A stretch of 9,021 bases of DNA from an uncultured Phycisphaerales bacterium (GCA_937879825.1 CALFMQ010000367.1:1-9021), one strand, 5' to 3'; counted from the first letter of the stretch, positions 1 to 7,013 are shown. Notes: generated from the sequence alone by a model not told the origin. Numbers and translations: made by a program.

Positions 1-24
1 CCCACCAGCGCCTGACCGATGCTC

Positions 25-74
25 CCTCTCCCCTCCGGGGAGAGGATGTCACGCGTTGCGTGACAGGTGAGGGG
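25..74 (+). repeat. Two-hairpin intergenic repeat, copy 1 (upstream of der)
   Basis: A perfect 9-bp hairpin (CCTCTCCCC at 25-33, loop 34-36, GGGGAGAGG at 37-45) is followed after one base by a perfect 8-bp hairpin (TGTCACGC at 47-54, loop 55-57, GCGTGACA at 58-65) and then the box GGTGAGGGG at 66-74. The same order of parts recurs at 1716-1765. The layout resembles REP-like palindromic repeats of high-GC genomes, though I cannot name a family. It may terminate transcription from a gene to the left of the window or shape the 5' end of the der transcript. No T-run follows either hairpin. Confidence 0.75.
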
Positions 75-137
75 CATCTGTGCATTGTGCTTTGTGTTCT
101 GTGCTTTCCCACCCCACCCCGCCTACCATCACCGCCC

Positions 138-1700
138 ATGTCACTCCCCCGCGTCGCCATCGTCGGCCGGCCCAACGTCGGCAAGTCGTCCATCCTCAAC
201 ATGCTCGCGCGCGCCAAGGTCTCCATCGTCGACCCCACGCCCGGCGTCACCCGCGACCGCGTCACCGTCGTCGTCGAACTCGACGGACCCACCATGACCG
301 AGCCCCGCCGCCTCGCCGAGGTCGTCGATACCGGCGGCTTCGGCGTCTACACCGCCGACTACGCCCGCTTCGATGACGCCGGCGAGGACCTCCACACCCT
401 CACCAACCAGATCGAGGCCCAGATCACCGCCGCCGTCGATCAGGCCGACCTCATCCTCTTCGTCATCGACTCCCAGGACGGCATCACCACCCTCGACGAG
501 ACTGTCGCCGAACTCCTCCGCAAGCGCGTCACCGGGAAGGGCAACCGCAACATCCCCGTGCAGGTCGTCGCCAATAAAGTCGACTCCGAGCGATGGGAGC
601 CCCACGCCTACGAGGCCGCCGCGCTCGGCTTCGGCGAACCGCTCCTCCTCGGCGCCAAGAACAACTTCCACCGCCGCCACTTCCTCGATGCGCTCTACGC
701 GATGCTCCCCGAGACCGCCACGCAGCGCGACCCCGACCCCGAGATGCGCGTCGCCCTCGTCGGGCGGCGCAACGCCGGCAAGTCCTCATTCGTCAATGCG
801 CTCGCGGGCGAGCCGCGCTGCATCGTCTCCGAGATCGCCGGCACCACGCGCGACGCCATCGATGTGAAGTTCGAGATCGACGGCCGCTCCATGGTCGCCA
901 TCGACACCGCCGGCGTCCGCAAACGCTCCAAGTTCGCCGACCGCGTCGAGCACTGGGCCTTCGAACGCTGCCAGCAGGCCATCGTCCGCGCCGACTGCGT
1001 CCTGCTCCTCATCGACTCAACCCAGAAGATCACCGCCGTCGACAAGCGACTCGGAGCCGCCGTCCTCGATCAGTTCAAGCCCTGCGTCATCGTCGTCACC
1101 AAGTGGGACCTCGCCGACGGACGCAAGAACAAACAGGGCAAGGTCGTCACCATCGAGGACTACCAGAAATACATCGAAAAAGAACTGCCCGGCATGTCCT
1201 TCTGCCCCATCGTCTTCACCTCCGCCGCCGAGGGCGTCGGACTTCGCGAAGCGATGAGCACCGCATACAAACTCTTCGAGCAGGCACAGCAGCGCATCAC
1301 GACATCCAAAATGAACGACATGATGCGCGAGATCCTCGCCGAACGCGGCCCCACATCCAAACTCGGCACCAAGGTCAAGATCCTCTACACCACCCAGGTC
1401 CGAATCACCCCCCCCACCATCCTCCTCGTCGTCAACCACCCCGACCTCTTCACCGACGATTACCAGCGCTACATGCTCAACCGCCTCCGCGAGCGAGTGC
1501 CCTTCGACGAAGTCCCCATCCGGCTCATCATCCGCGAACGACAGCGCGCCGGACTCGTCGACCTCCTCTCCGGGCGTCACAAACGCGAACGCGAAGCGCA
1601 ACAGGCCGCGGCACTCCTCGTCGACGAACACAACGCCCCCATCGAGATCGACCTCGGCGATGACGACGATGACTCCGAAGATCTGATGATCGAGACATGA
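138..1700 (+). CDS. der: Ribosome biogenesis GTPase Der (EngA)
   Basis: Der is an essential cytoplasmic GTPase with two tandem G domains that assists 50S ribosomal subunit maturation. The 520-residue product shows both. G domain 1 has the P-loop GRPNVGKSS at 10-18, PGVTRD at 35-40, DTGG at 64-67 and NKVD at 146-149. G domain 2 has GRRNAGKSS at 209-217, GTTRD at 235-239, DTAG at 256-259, TKWD at 321-324 and TSA at 361-363. A KH-like C-terminal domain spans about 385-480. Most Der proteins have roughly 440-490 residues; the excess here is an insertion after DTGG (about 72-90), a linker near 327-338 and an acidic tail ending IEIDLGDDDDDSEDLMIET. The G5 position of domain 1 reads LGAKNN rather than the usual SA motif. 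The ATG at 138 was chosen because family similarity begins there; an upstream in-frame GTG at 60 would add 26 unlike residues. No clear Shine-Dalgarno site precedes 138. Confidence 0.97.
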   Translation: MSLPRVAIVGRPNVGKSSILNMLARAKVSIVDPTPGVTRDRVTVVVELDGPTMTEPRRLAEVVDTGGFGVYTADYARFDDAGEDLHTLTNQIEAQITAAVDQADLILFVIDSQDGITTLDETVAELLRKRVTGKGNRNIPVQVVANKVDSERWEPHAYEAAALGFGEPLLLGAKNNFHRRHFLDALYAMLPETATQRDPDPEMRVALVGRRNAGKSSFVNALAGEPRCIVSEIAGTTRDAIDVKFEIDGRSMVAIDTAGVRKRSKFADRVEHWAFERCQQAIVRADCVLLLIDSTQKITAVDKRLGAAVLDQFKPCVIVVTKWDLADGRKNKQGKVVTIEDYQKYIEKELPGMSFCPIVFTSAAEGVGLREAMSTAYKLFEQAQQRITTSKMNDMMREILAERGPTSKLGTKVKILYTTQVRITPPTILLVVNHPDLFTDDYQRYMLNRLRERVPFDEVPIRLIIRERQRAGLVDLLSGRHKREREAQQAAALLVDEHNAPIEIDLGDDDDDSEDLMIET

Positions 1701-1715
1701 TCGGATGTGGTTTGC

Positions 1716-1765
1716 ACCCTCTACCCTTGAGGGAGAGGGTGGCGACGAAGTCGCCGGGTGAGGGG
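1716..1765 (+). repeat. Two-hairpin intergenic repeat, copy 2 (between convergent genes)
   Basis: Hairpin 1 pairs ACCCTCT (1716-1722) with AGAGGGT (1734-1740), and CCC (1724-1726) with GGG (1731-1733), leaving A1723 bulged. Hairpin 2 is a perfect 6-bp stem, GGCGAC (1741-1746) with GTCGCC (1750-1755). The box GGTGAGGGG follows at 1757-1765. Hairpin 2 differs in sequence from copy 1 yet remains fully paired. The element fills most of the 72-base gap between the end of der and the end of the operon on the other strand, so it could act as a bidirectional terminator. It lacks the T-run of a classic intrinsic terminator. Confidence 0.75.
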
Positions 1766-1772
1766 CGCTCTC

Positions 1773-2936
1773 TTACGCCGCCATCCCGCCCCAGTACCCG
1801 CCCTCGTTCTCATCCTCCGCGCCGGGCCATTCGCTCTTGGGAATGTGGCGGTTGTGGATGTTGATCACACGCTCCAGCTGCTCCGCGAACAACGAGCGCA
1901 GCGTATCGAGCATGTCATCCAGATCGGTCGAGAAGGGCTTGGACGCATCGCGGAACAGCGCCGCCACCGCGAGCGTCTCGCCGTTGCTCACGCATGTAAA
2001 GACGGTCATCTCCGTGCCCGAGAGCCACCCCAGACCCTCGCCCAGCGCCGCCGCGATCTCGCGGTCGCTCCGGAGCCGCACGATCGATGCCTCCTCCTCG
2101 AACCGCGCCGGAACAACATCCGCCAGGTGATCGAGCAGCACATCAACCGTGTCCTTCGGCATGTCGTAGTTCACATACGCGCCGAGCGAATAATCATCGT
2201 GGCCCGTCGGCAGGAAGATCGCCGCGTTCGTCGGGCCCGTCTTCGTCAGCAAATACTCCAGACTCGTCCGCAGCAGCGACTCCACATCCAGCTCACGCCG
2301 AATCATCTTCCCGTACTCGCCGGCGACCGTCTGCTTCGGCTTGGGCGGCGCGACCTCTTCCTCCGCCTTCACCAGCGGGAGATCGTCGTACAGCACATCC
2401 ACCTGCTCGGAGATGCTCTCCTGCGCCGCCTGCAACCGCCGGCACAAGCGCTTGAGCCGCTCCACGCGCCGCGCCTGGCGACGCAGGCGCCCCGCCTGCT
2501 CCACCGCCGCGACAATCCGCTCCTGCAGTTCCGTCTTGTTGATCGGCATCGCGATCAGATCGCTCGCGCCGCTCCGCATCGCGCTCACCGCGACGCCCAG
2601 GTCCGGGTGCCGGCAGGTGACGATGCACCGCACCGCACGCCCCGATCCCGCGATCCCACGGATCATCTCGTTCGCGTCCGCACCCGTGTGGTCCAGATCG
2701 ATCAGCAGCACATCGTACTCGTGCTCGTCCAGCGCGCGGTGCGCCTCGCCGAGCGTCGAGACAAAGTCCACGCGAATCCGGACATCGCGCAGCGTGCGCG
2801 TCACCTTCGTCCGCGTATTGCCCGACCCCATCACCGAAAGCACCTGCGCCGGCGCGTTCGACGCGCCCGCACCCGCCAACTCCCCCGCGATCGTCTCGGC
2901 GCTGGTGTCGGCTTTCGTTGGCTTCCGCTTGGGCAT
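1773..2936 (-). CDS. Atypical receiver-like protein with coiled coil and GAF-like domain
   Basis: This 387-residue protein starts with a response-regulator receiver fold (about 31-145), continues into an Arg-rich, probably coiled-coil helix (about 148-186), and ends in a GAF-like domain (about 208-362) and a Gly-rich tail. The receiver keeps the beta-3 aspartate (D80 in LLIDLD) and the beta-4 threonine (T107 in IVTCRHP). Its beta-1 acidic pair is replaced by M36-G37-S38, and the switch lysine of the usual KP motif is M130 in LIAMPIN. It is therefore probably not phosphorylated normally. I chose the ATG at 2936, which has GGAG 8 bases upstream. In-frame alternatives are ATG at 2957 and GTG at 2969; the last would overlap the kinase stop as GTGA. 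It is the last gene of the three-gene operon, so a role modulating or scaffolding the kinase pathway is inferred. No DNA-binding or enzymatic output domain is visible. Confidence 0.85.
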   Translation of the reverse strand: MPKRKPTKADTSAETIAGELAGAGASNAPAQVLSVMGSGNTRTKVTRTLRDVRIRVDFVSTLGEAHRALDEHEYDVLLIDLDHTGADANEMIRGIAGSGRAVRCIVTCRHPDLGVAVSAMRSGASDLIAMPINKTELQERIVAAVEQAGRLRRQARRVERLKRLCRRLQAAQESISEQVDVLYDDLPLVKAEEEVAPPKPKQTVAGEYGKMIRRELDVESLLRTSLEYLLTKTGPTNAAIFLPTGHDDYSLGAYVNYDMPKDTVDVLLDHLADVVPARFEEEASIVRLRSDREIAAALGEGLGWLSGTEMTVFTCVSNGETLAVAALFRDASKPFSTDLDDMLDTLRSLFAEQLERVINIHNRHIPKSEWPGAEDENEGGYWGGMAA

Positions 2937-2944
2937 CCGTCTCA

Positions 2945-2948
2945 CTCC
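2945..2948 (-). promoter_or_regulatory. Shine-Dalgarno site deciding the start at 2936
   Basis: GGAG on the minus strand lies 8 bases before the ATG at 2936. It favours that start over the ATG at 2957 and the GTG at 2969. Because it lies just downstream of the kinase stop codon at 2966-2968, terminating ribosomes could reinitiate here. Confidence 0.5.
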
Positions 2949-2965
2949 GCCGCTCATCCCGCCGT

Positions 2966-5248
2966 TCACGCCGCCTCACGATCGGGCGACTCGTCTCGCT
3001 CCGCTTCCCAGCGCCAGTCGCCAAGACTGACGCGGGCGACCGTGCCCCGGCCCTCCGTGCTCTCGAGCGTCAACTCGCCGCCGTGCATCTCCACCAGGCG
3101 ACGCGCCTTCGAGAGCCCGAGCCCCGTCCCACGCCCCGCCTCGCGGGCCGAGAAGAACGGATCAAAGGCACTGGCGAGCGTCTCCGGCGTCATCCCGATG
3201 CCGTCATCGCTCACCGTCACAATCAGTCGGTCATCCGAAGGGTCAACATGAACGCGAACCTCAATCCGATCGCGCGCGTTCGATTGCAGCGCGTTCGAGA
3301 TCAACTCGCTGATCGCGTCCGACAACTGATCCGGATCCACCGACAGCGGCGGCACCGCGCGATCCACCCGCAGGCGCACCTCTTGCGCTCCCTCCGACAC
3401 CCCCGCCAGTTCCGCCCGACGACGCGCCATCCGAACCGCACGCGCCACCAGCGTCGATGCGTCGATCCGCTCGCGGTACACCTCCGGCGGGCACGCGAAA
3501 ACGTGCAACCCCTGAATCAGGTCGCTCAGCTTCTCGGACGCGTCGATGATCGACCGCGCCGCCTCGCCCCCCTCGGTCCCCTCCAGTCGACGCGCCAGAA
3601 TCTGCGCCCGACCCGAGATCGCCGCAAGCGGGTTGTTCATCTCGTGAGCGGCCCCCGCCGCCATCCGCCCGAGCCGAACGAGCGACTCCGACTCGATGAG
3701 CGACGCCTGCATCCGAGCGCTCTCGCGCATCGCCTGCGCCAACTGCTCGCCGAACCGCTTGGCACCCTCGTGCTGACGCACCGACGCGAGCGAGGCGCCC
3801 CAGACCGACGCCAGCGGCTCGATCATCGAGTCCGCGAACCCCTGCGCCGTCGGATCGCCCGACAGCGCGATCACCCCCACCAGGCCCCACGGCGCCCGGA
3901 GCGGGAGCAATCGCGCCACATGCGCCATCCCCGCCTCACCGAGCCCCTTGCAGATCGAGGCGCTGAGCCCCGCGTCCATCCGGCCCACCGAAGCCCACGC
4001 CCCCGCGTCATGCAACAGTTCGTGATCCGTCGCCGCCTCGATCGTCTGCTGCTGGCCGCACCTCGACCGATCGAACAGCGCGCTCTCCCAGCGCCCGTCG
4101 GCGTCGGGCCAGCACACCGCGCAGTCGCACCCTTCGAACACCGACGCCGCCGAACGCGCCACGCCCTCGATCGCCGACGCCCAGTGACGCCGACCCGCGC
4201 TCTCCGTGTAATACTCGTTGATCGCGTCCAGAATCCGCCGCCCGCGATCCGCCGCCGCCGCGCGGCGCGACGCCGCGTGGTGCAACTCGCCGAGGCGCGC
4301 ATTCGCGTCCGCAAGCGCCTGCATCAGCAACGCGCTCTCGTTGCCCGCGTCGTGAAGCCCGAGCATCCCGCTCCGCTCCGCGACACGATCGTGCAGGGTC
4401 GAGAGCACCTCCTGCGCCTTGTCCGGATCCATATCGTGGCTCCGGCAGATCATCGAGAGCGGGTCCAGCTGCGAATAGTCACCATCGAAACCGATGTGCG
4501 CCATCCGCGCGATCTCGCCCCCCACCGTCACCACCGAGATCAGCCGACGGTGCCCGACCTCGGGCAGGTTCCCGCCCGACTGACCCGCGAACATCACGAC
4601 ATCCTGAATCGCGTGCGGCAAGCCCCACTGCTCCGCCAGACGCTTGCCCATCGTCCTGTGATCCATCCCCACCGTCCGCGCCGAGACCGACGCCATGTCG
4701 CTGAGCGACCGCCGCGCCACACCCACCATCCGCGCGAAACTCGCCGTCACAACGCGGTACAGCGCCAACATCCCCAGATTCTGCAGCAGCCCCGCGACAA
4801 ACGCCTCGCCGGGGTCAACCCCGCGCACCGTGCGCGCCAGCGCCTCGCTCGCGCAAGCGACCGCGATCGACCGGCGCCACAACTCCTGCGGATCGAACCC
4901 CTCATCGCCGGAGTCATCACCGGACACACCGTACAACTCCATCACCTCGACGCTCAGCAGCGCCGTCCGGACCGCGTCCAGACCCAGCAGCACGACCGCC
5001 CGCTCCACCGTCGTGATCTTCGAGCCGAGGCCCGTATTCGACATGCGGCACATGCGCAGCAGCCGCGCCGTCAACGCCGGGTCCGACTCGATCAGCGGCA
5101 CGATCTCGCGCGCCCCGCCCTCGCCCGACCCCGACAGGTTCAGCACACGAACCGCCACCGCCGAGAGCGTCGGCAGCGCATCCAGACGCGCCAGCACCAT
5201 CTCGGCGCGCCGGGCCTGATCGCTCTGTTGTGCGCGCGAGCCCTTCAT
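2966..5248 (-). CDS. HDOD-GAF hybrid sensor histidine kinase
   Basis: This 760-residue protein has no signal peptide or membrane helix, so it should sense in the cytoplasm. Residues about 16-248 form an HDOD domain (ALPTLSAVAVRVLNL near the start, then FVAGLLQNLGMLAL). The metal-binding His-Asp of true HD hydrolases is replaced by Q156-N157, as expected for HDOD. A helical linker (about 280-345) leads to a GAF-like domain (about 345-495) containing CDCAVC (C374, C376, C379). The dimerisation/phosphoacceptor region carries H535 in AAHEMNNPLAAI. The HATPase domain shows the N box with N652, the G1 box DDGIGM (D681, G683, G685) and the G2 box GRGTGLGLS at 705-713. All kinase motifs look intact, so autophosphorylation is expected. 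The ATG at 5248 is preferred over a GTG at 5254 because GGAG lies 7 bases upstream. The gene starts 12 bases after the upstream regulator's stop, so co-translation is likely. The HTH-receiver protein is its most likely phosphate acceptor. Confidence 0.93.
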   Translation of the reverse strand: MKGSRAQQSDQARRAEMVLARLDALPTLSAVAVRVLNLSGSGEGGAREIVPLIESDPALTARLLRMCRMSNTGLGSKITTVERAVVLLGLDAVRTALLSVEVMELYGVSGDDSGDEGFDPQELWRRSIAVACASEALARTVRGVDPGEAFVAGLLQNLGMLALYRVVTASFARMVGVARRSLSDMASVSARTVGMDHRTMGKRLAEQWGLPHAIQDVVMFAGQSGGNLPEVGHRRLISVVTVGGEIARMAHIGFDGDYSQLDPLSMICRSHDMDPDKAQEVLSTLHDRVAERSGMLGLHDAGNESALLMQALADANARLGELHHAASRRAAAADRGRRILDAINEYYTESAGRRHWASAIEGVARSAASVFEGCDCAVCWPDADGRWESALFDRSRCGQQQTIEAATDHELLHDAGAWASVGRMDAGLSASICKGLGEAGMAHVARLLPLRAPWGLVGVIALSGDPTAQGFADSMIEPLASVWGASLASVRQHEGAKRFGEQLAQAMRESARMQASLIESESLVRLGRMAAGAAHEMNNPLAAISGRAQILARRLEGTEGGEAARSIIDASEKLSDLIQGLHVFACPPEVYRERIDASTLVARAVRMARRRAELAGVSEGAQEVRLRVDRAVPPLSVDPDQLSDAISELISNALQSNARDRIEVRVHVDPSDDRLIVTVSDDGIGMTPETLASAFDPFFSAREAGRGTGLGLSKARRLVEMHGGELTLESTEGRGTVARVSLGDWRWEAERDESPDREAA

Positions 5249-5255
5249 CCGCACA

Positions 5256-5259
5256 CTCC
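5256..5259 (-). promoter_or_regulatory. Shine-Dalgarno site for the histidine kinase
   Basis: GGAG on the minus strand is 7 bases before the ATG at 5248. It is only 1 base before the GTG at 5254, too close for that start. It overlaps the short gap after the stop codon of the upstream regulator. Confidence 0.6.
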
Positions 5260-5260
5260 A

Positions 5261-5875
5261 TTACACCTCGAGCAGACGCTCGACGCGCGACATCAACTCA
5301 TCAATGCGGAACGGCTTCTTCAGGAAGTCATCGCCCCCGGACTTCTTCAGACCCTCGACCTCCTTCGGATCCACAACCCCCGACACAAACAGCACCTTGG
5401 TCTCGCGGGTCTCGTCGTGCGCACGCAACCGCTGGCACACCACGTTCCCGTTGATGTCCGGAAGCATGTAGTCCAGCACGATCAGGTGCGGCTTGAACGC
5501 CTCTGTCTCGACCCCCGCCTCGTAGCCCGTGCTCGCCGTGCGGACACTGAACCGATCGTCGCGGCCGAACACCTCCAGGAACACCTCCAGCACGCGCGGA
5601 TCGTCATCAACAATCAACACACGCTTGGTCGGCGGCTCGAGCGTGTCCAGCGGAATGTCGTTCTCACGCATGAAGCGCAATAACTCCTCGCGCGGGATCC
5701 GTCGGAACCGAGAACCCGGGACCCGAAAGCCGTTCAACCGACCGGAGTCGAAGCACCGGATAATCGTCTGCTGACTCACCTTGCAGACCTCGGCCGCCTC
5801 ACCGGTCGTGAAGATCTTCTTCTCGCCCCACCCGCGACCCTTGCCGCCGCCATTGTTCTCGTGCGAGCCGCCCAT
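5261..5875 (-). CDS. Response regulator with N-terminal excisionase/MerR-like HTH and C-terminal receiver
   Basis: This 204-residue protein begins with a Gly/Lys-rich stretch. It then has an excisionase/MerR-like winged helix-turn-helix at about 20-72 (FTTGEAAEVCKVSQQTIIRC, then a GRLNGFRVPGSRFRRIP wing) and a complete receiver at about 84-204. The receiver has the acidic residues D90/D91, phosphoacceptor D135 in VLDYMLPD, S165 and switch lysine K187 in KKPF. The DNA-binding part precedes the receiver, the reverse of OmpR or NarL regulators. It is the first gene of the operon and is followed at 12 bases by the histidine kinase, so it is the likely phosphorylated output protein, probably controlling transcription. 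The ATG at 5875 is the only good start; upstream GGGGTGAGAG is a weak ribosome-binding site. Possible autoregulation is suggested by direct repeats 45-70 bases upstream of the start. Confidence 0.93.
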   Translation of the reverse strand: MGGSHENNGGGKGRGWGEKKIFTTGEAAEVCKVSQQTIIRCFDSGRLNGFRVPGSRFRRIPREELLRFMRENDIPLDTLEPPTKRVLIVDDDPRVLEVFLEVFGRDDRFSVRTASTGYEAGVETEAFKPHLIVLDYMLPDINGNVVCQRLRAHDETRETKVLFVSGVVDPKEVEGLKKSGGDDFLKKPFRIDELMSRVERLLEV

Positions 5876-5919
5876 CTCTCACCCCGGCGCCACAGCGCCA
5901 TCGTCCCGGGTCAGCGCGC

Positions 5920-5945
5920 CGGCAACAACGCCAACGAGCGCCAAC
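5920..5945 (-). promoter_or_regulatory. Three direct repeats upstream of the signalling operon (possible operator)
   Basis: On the minus strand GTTGGCG (5945-5939), GTTGGCG (5935-5929) and GTTGCCG (5926-5920) form three same-direction heptamers with starts 10 and 9 bases apart, close to one helical turn. They lie 45-70 bases upstream of the HTH-receiver start codon, a normal place for an operator. I see no convincing -10 or -35 boxes with them. In sequence this GC-rich, chance recurrence is possible. Confidence 0.35.
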
Positions 5946-6027
5946 TCCGCCCAGACTCTCCAGCCAGAGTCGGCGCTATCCCTTGCCCACTTGAGACGAA
6001 CCCCCCGGTCCAACACCCACGCCCCAC

Positions 6028-6043
6028 AAAGCCATAGGGCTTT
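6028..6043 (-). terminator. Small hairpin after the duplicated-domain gene
   Basis: AAAGCC (6028-6033) and GGCTTT (6038-6043) form a perfect 6-bp stem with a 4-base loop. The hairpin starts 28 bases past the stop codon of the minus-strand gene ending at 6072. Only the three T's of the stem itself follow before G-rich sequence, so termination would be weak. A second 6-bp hairpin (GACTCT 5954-5959, AGAGTC 5966-5971) lies further on. Confidence 0.35.
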
Positions 6044-6071
6044 CAGACCCCGATAACACAAGCACACGCCA

Positions 6072-7013
6072 TCAGCGCGCCGGACGCAACGAGTCCACCC
6101 GCGCACGCGGCTCGATCCGGTACAGCACCGGCATCAAATAGTTCCTTCCCCCGTACACGAACACCTCGCCGCTCAGCGAGAACCGCACACGATCACCCTG
6201 ATCGTCCACCAGCGAAGCGATCTCCTCCGTCAGGAGCGTCGGCATCAGGACAACGGGCGCGCCATCCGTCGGTGCACCCCCGGTGCCATTATCCGGCACG
6301 AACTCGATCACGCCCTCGTCACGCCGGACCGCGCGCCCGATCACCGACAGAATCGTCGCCCCCTCCGATATCAACCGCCGGTCCTCCCCCTCCTCGACCT
6401 GCCTCGTCCGCAACAGCACCTCCGTCGGCGGCGCCGCCTCGCGCACGCGCTGGAGCAGCGCCTCCACACTCGGATCATCCCCATCCCCGGGCGCCGCAGC
6501 GCCGACGCCTCCCGTTGTCGCCGCCTCCGCCGGTGGCCGCGTCACCGTGGTCACCACGCGCGGCAGGAAATAGTTCCGCCCCTCGAAAACCGTCACATGC
6601 CCCCCGACTCGAAAGGTCACATCGCCGTTCCGATCCCGAACCATCTGCTGCATCTCAACCAGCCGCTGGCCCGGCAGCACCGCCATCACAGGCCCGGGAG
6701 TCTCGCCCTTCGCGTCCGAGTCGAACGCGATCACCCACAAATCCGGGGCCGACTCCACCAGCCGCCCCGTCCACCGCGAGAGGTACGTCCCCTCCGCGAT
6801 CAACTCGCTCCGCGACATACCCCCCGCTTCCAGCCCAAGCCCCAGCGGGTCGTCCGGACCGGACTCCGAGGCGTGCAGCACCACCGGCTCGTCCGACCGA
6901 GCCGACTCACCCCCACCGCCCCCCGCGCCCCCCATCCCGTCCTGTGCGCAAACCGCCGACGCCGGGCCGATCCAAAGCACTACGCCAAGCACACCCGCCA
7001 TCGTCGTCTTCAT
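6072..7013 (-). CDS. Exported protein of unknown function with two copies of one domain
   Basis: The 313-residue product begins with a typical Sec signal peptide (MKTTMAGVLGVVLWIGPASA, with cleavage probable near ASA or VCAQ), so it should leave the cytoplasm. There is no lipobox, because V precedes the cysteine. After a Gly/Ser-rich stretch come two related units of about 85 residues, at 71-155 and 214-299. Both start LI-x-EG, contain a GR-x-V strand and an L-x-E...V-D/R-x-x-G-x-V-x-F segment, and end in GRNY (FEGRNYFLP at 143-151, VYGGRNYLMP at 286-295). They are joined by an Ala/Gly/Pro-rich linker and a short helix. I do not recognise a function; the units look like beta-rich domains. The ATG at 7013 is supported by GAGGA 9 bases upstream and by the signal peptide starting there; a GTG at 7037 is also in frame. 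The 196-base gap downstream suggests separate transcription from the signalling operon. Confidence 0.85.
   Translation of the reverse strand: MKTTMAGVLGVVLWIGPASAVCAQDGMGGAGGGGGESARSDEPVVLHASESGPDDPLGLGLEAGGMSRSELIAEGTYLSRWTGRLVESAPDLWVIAFDSDAKGETPGPVMAVLPGQRLVEMQQMVRDRNGDVTFRVGGHVTVFEGRNYFLPRVVTTVTRPPAEAATTGGVGAAAPGDGDDPSVEALLQRVREAAPPTEVLLRTRQVEEGEDRRLISEGATILSVIGRAVRRDEGVIEFVPDNGTGGAPTDGAPVVLMPTLLTEEIASLVDDQGDRVRFSLSGEVFVYGGRNYLMPVLYRIEPRARVDSLRPAR

Noticed and set aside
1..15. Possible last codons of an upstream gene ending in TGA at 13-15
   Set aside because: Four codons are too little evidence. The position just before the repeat is plausible for a gene end but cannot be tested here.
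1758..3251. A 497-codon open frame on the plus strand
   Set aside because: Its translation is Arg/His/Pro-rich and lies opposite the receiver-GAF gene, whose minus-strand product has recognisable domains.
2918..5683. A 921-codon open frame on the plus strand
   Set aside because: It is antisense to the kinase and regulator genes, is dominated by Arg, His and Pro, and has no domain. Long antisense open frames are expected opposite high-GC genes with strong third-position bias.
5879..6106. A 75-codon minus-strand open frame in the gap before the signalling operon
   Set aside because: It overlaps the end of the duplicated-domain gene, covers the hairpins and direct repeats, and has no ribosome-binding site or recognisable protein features.
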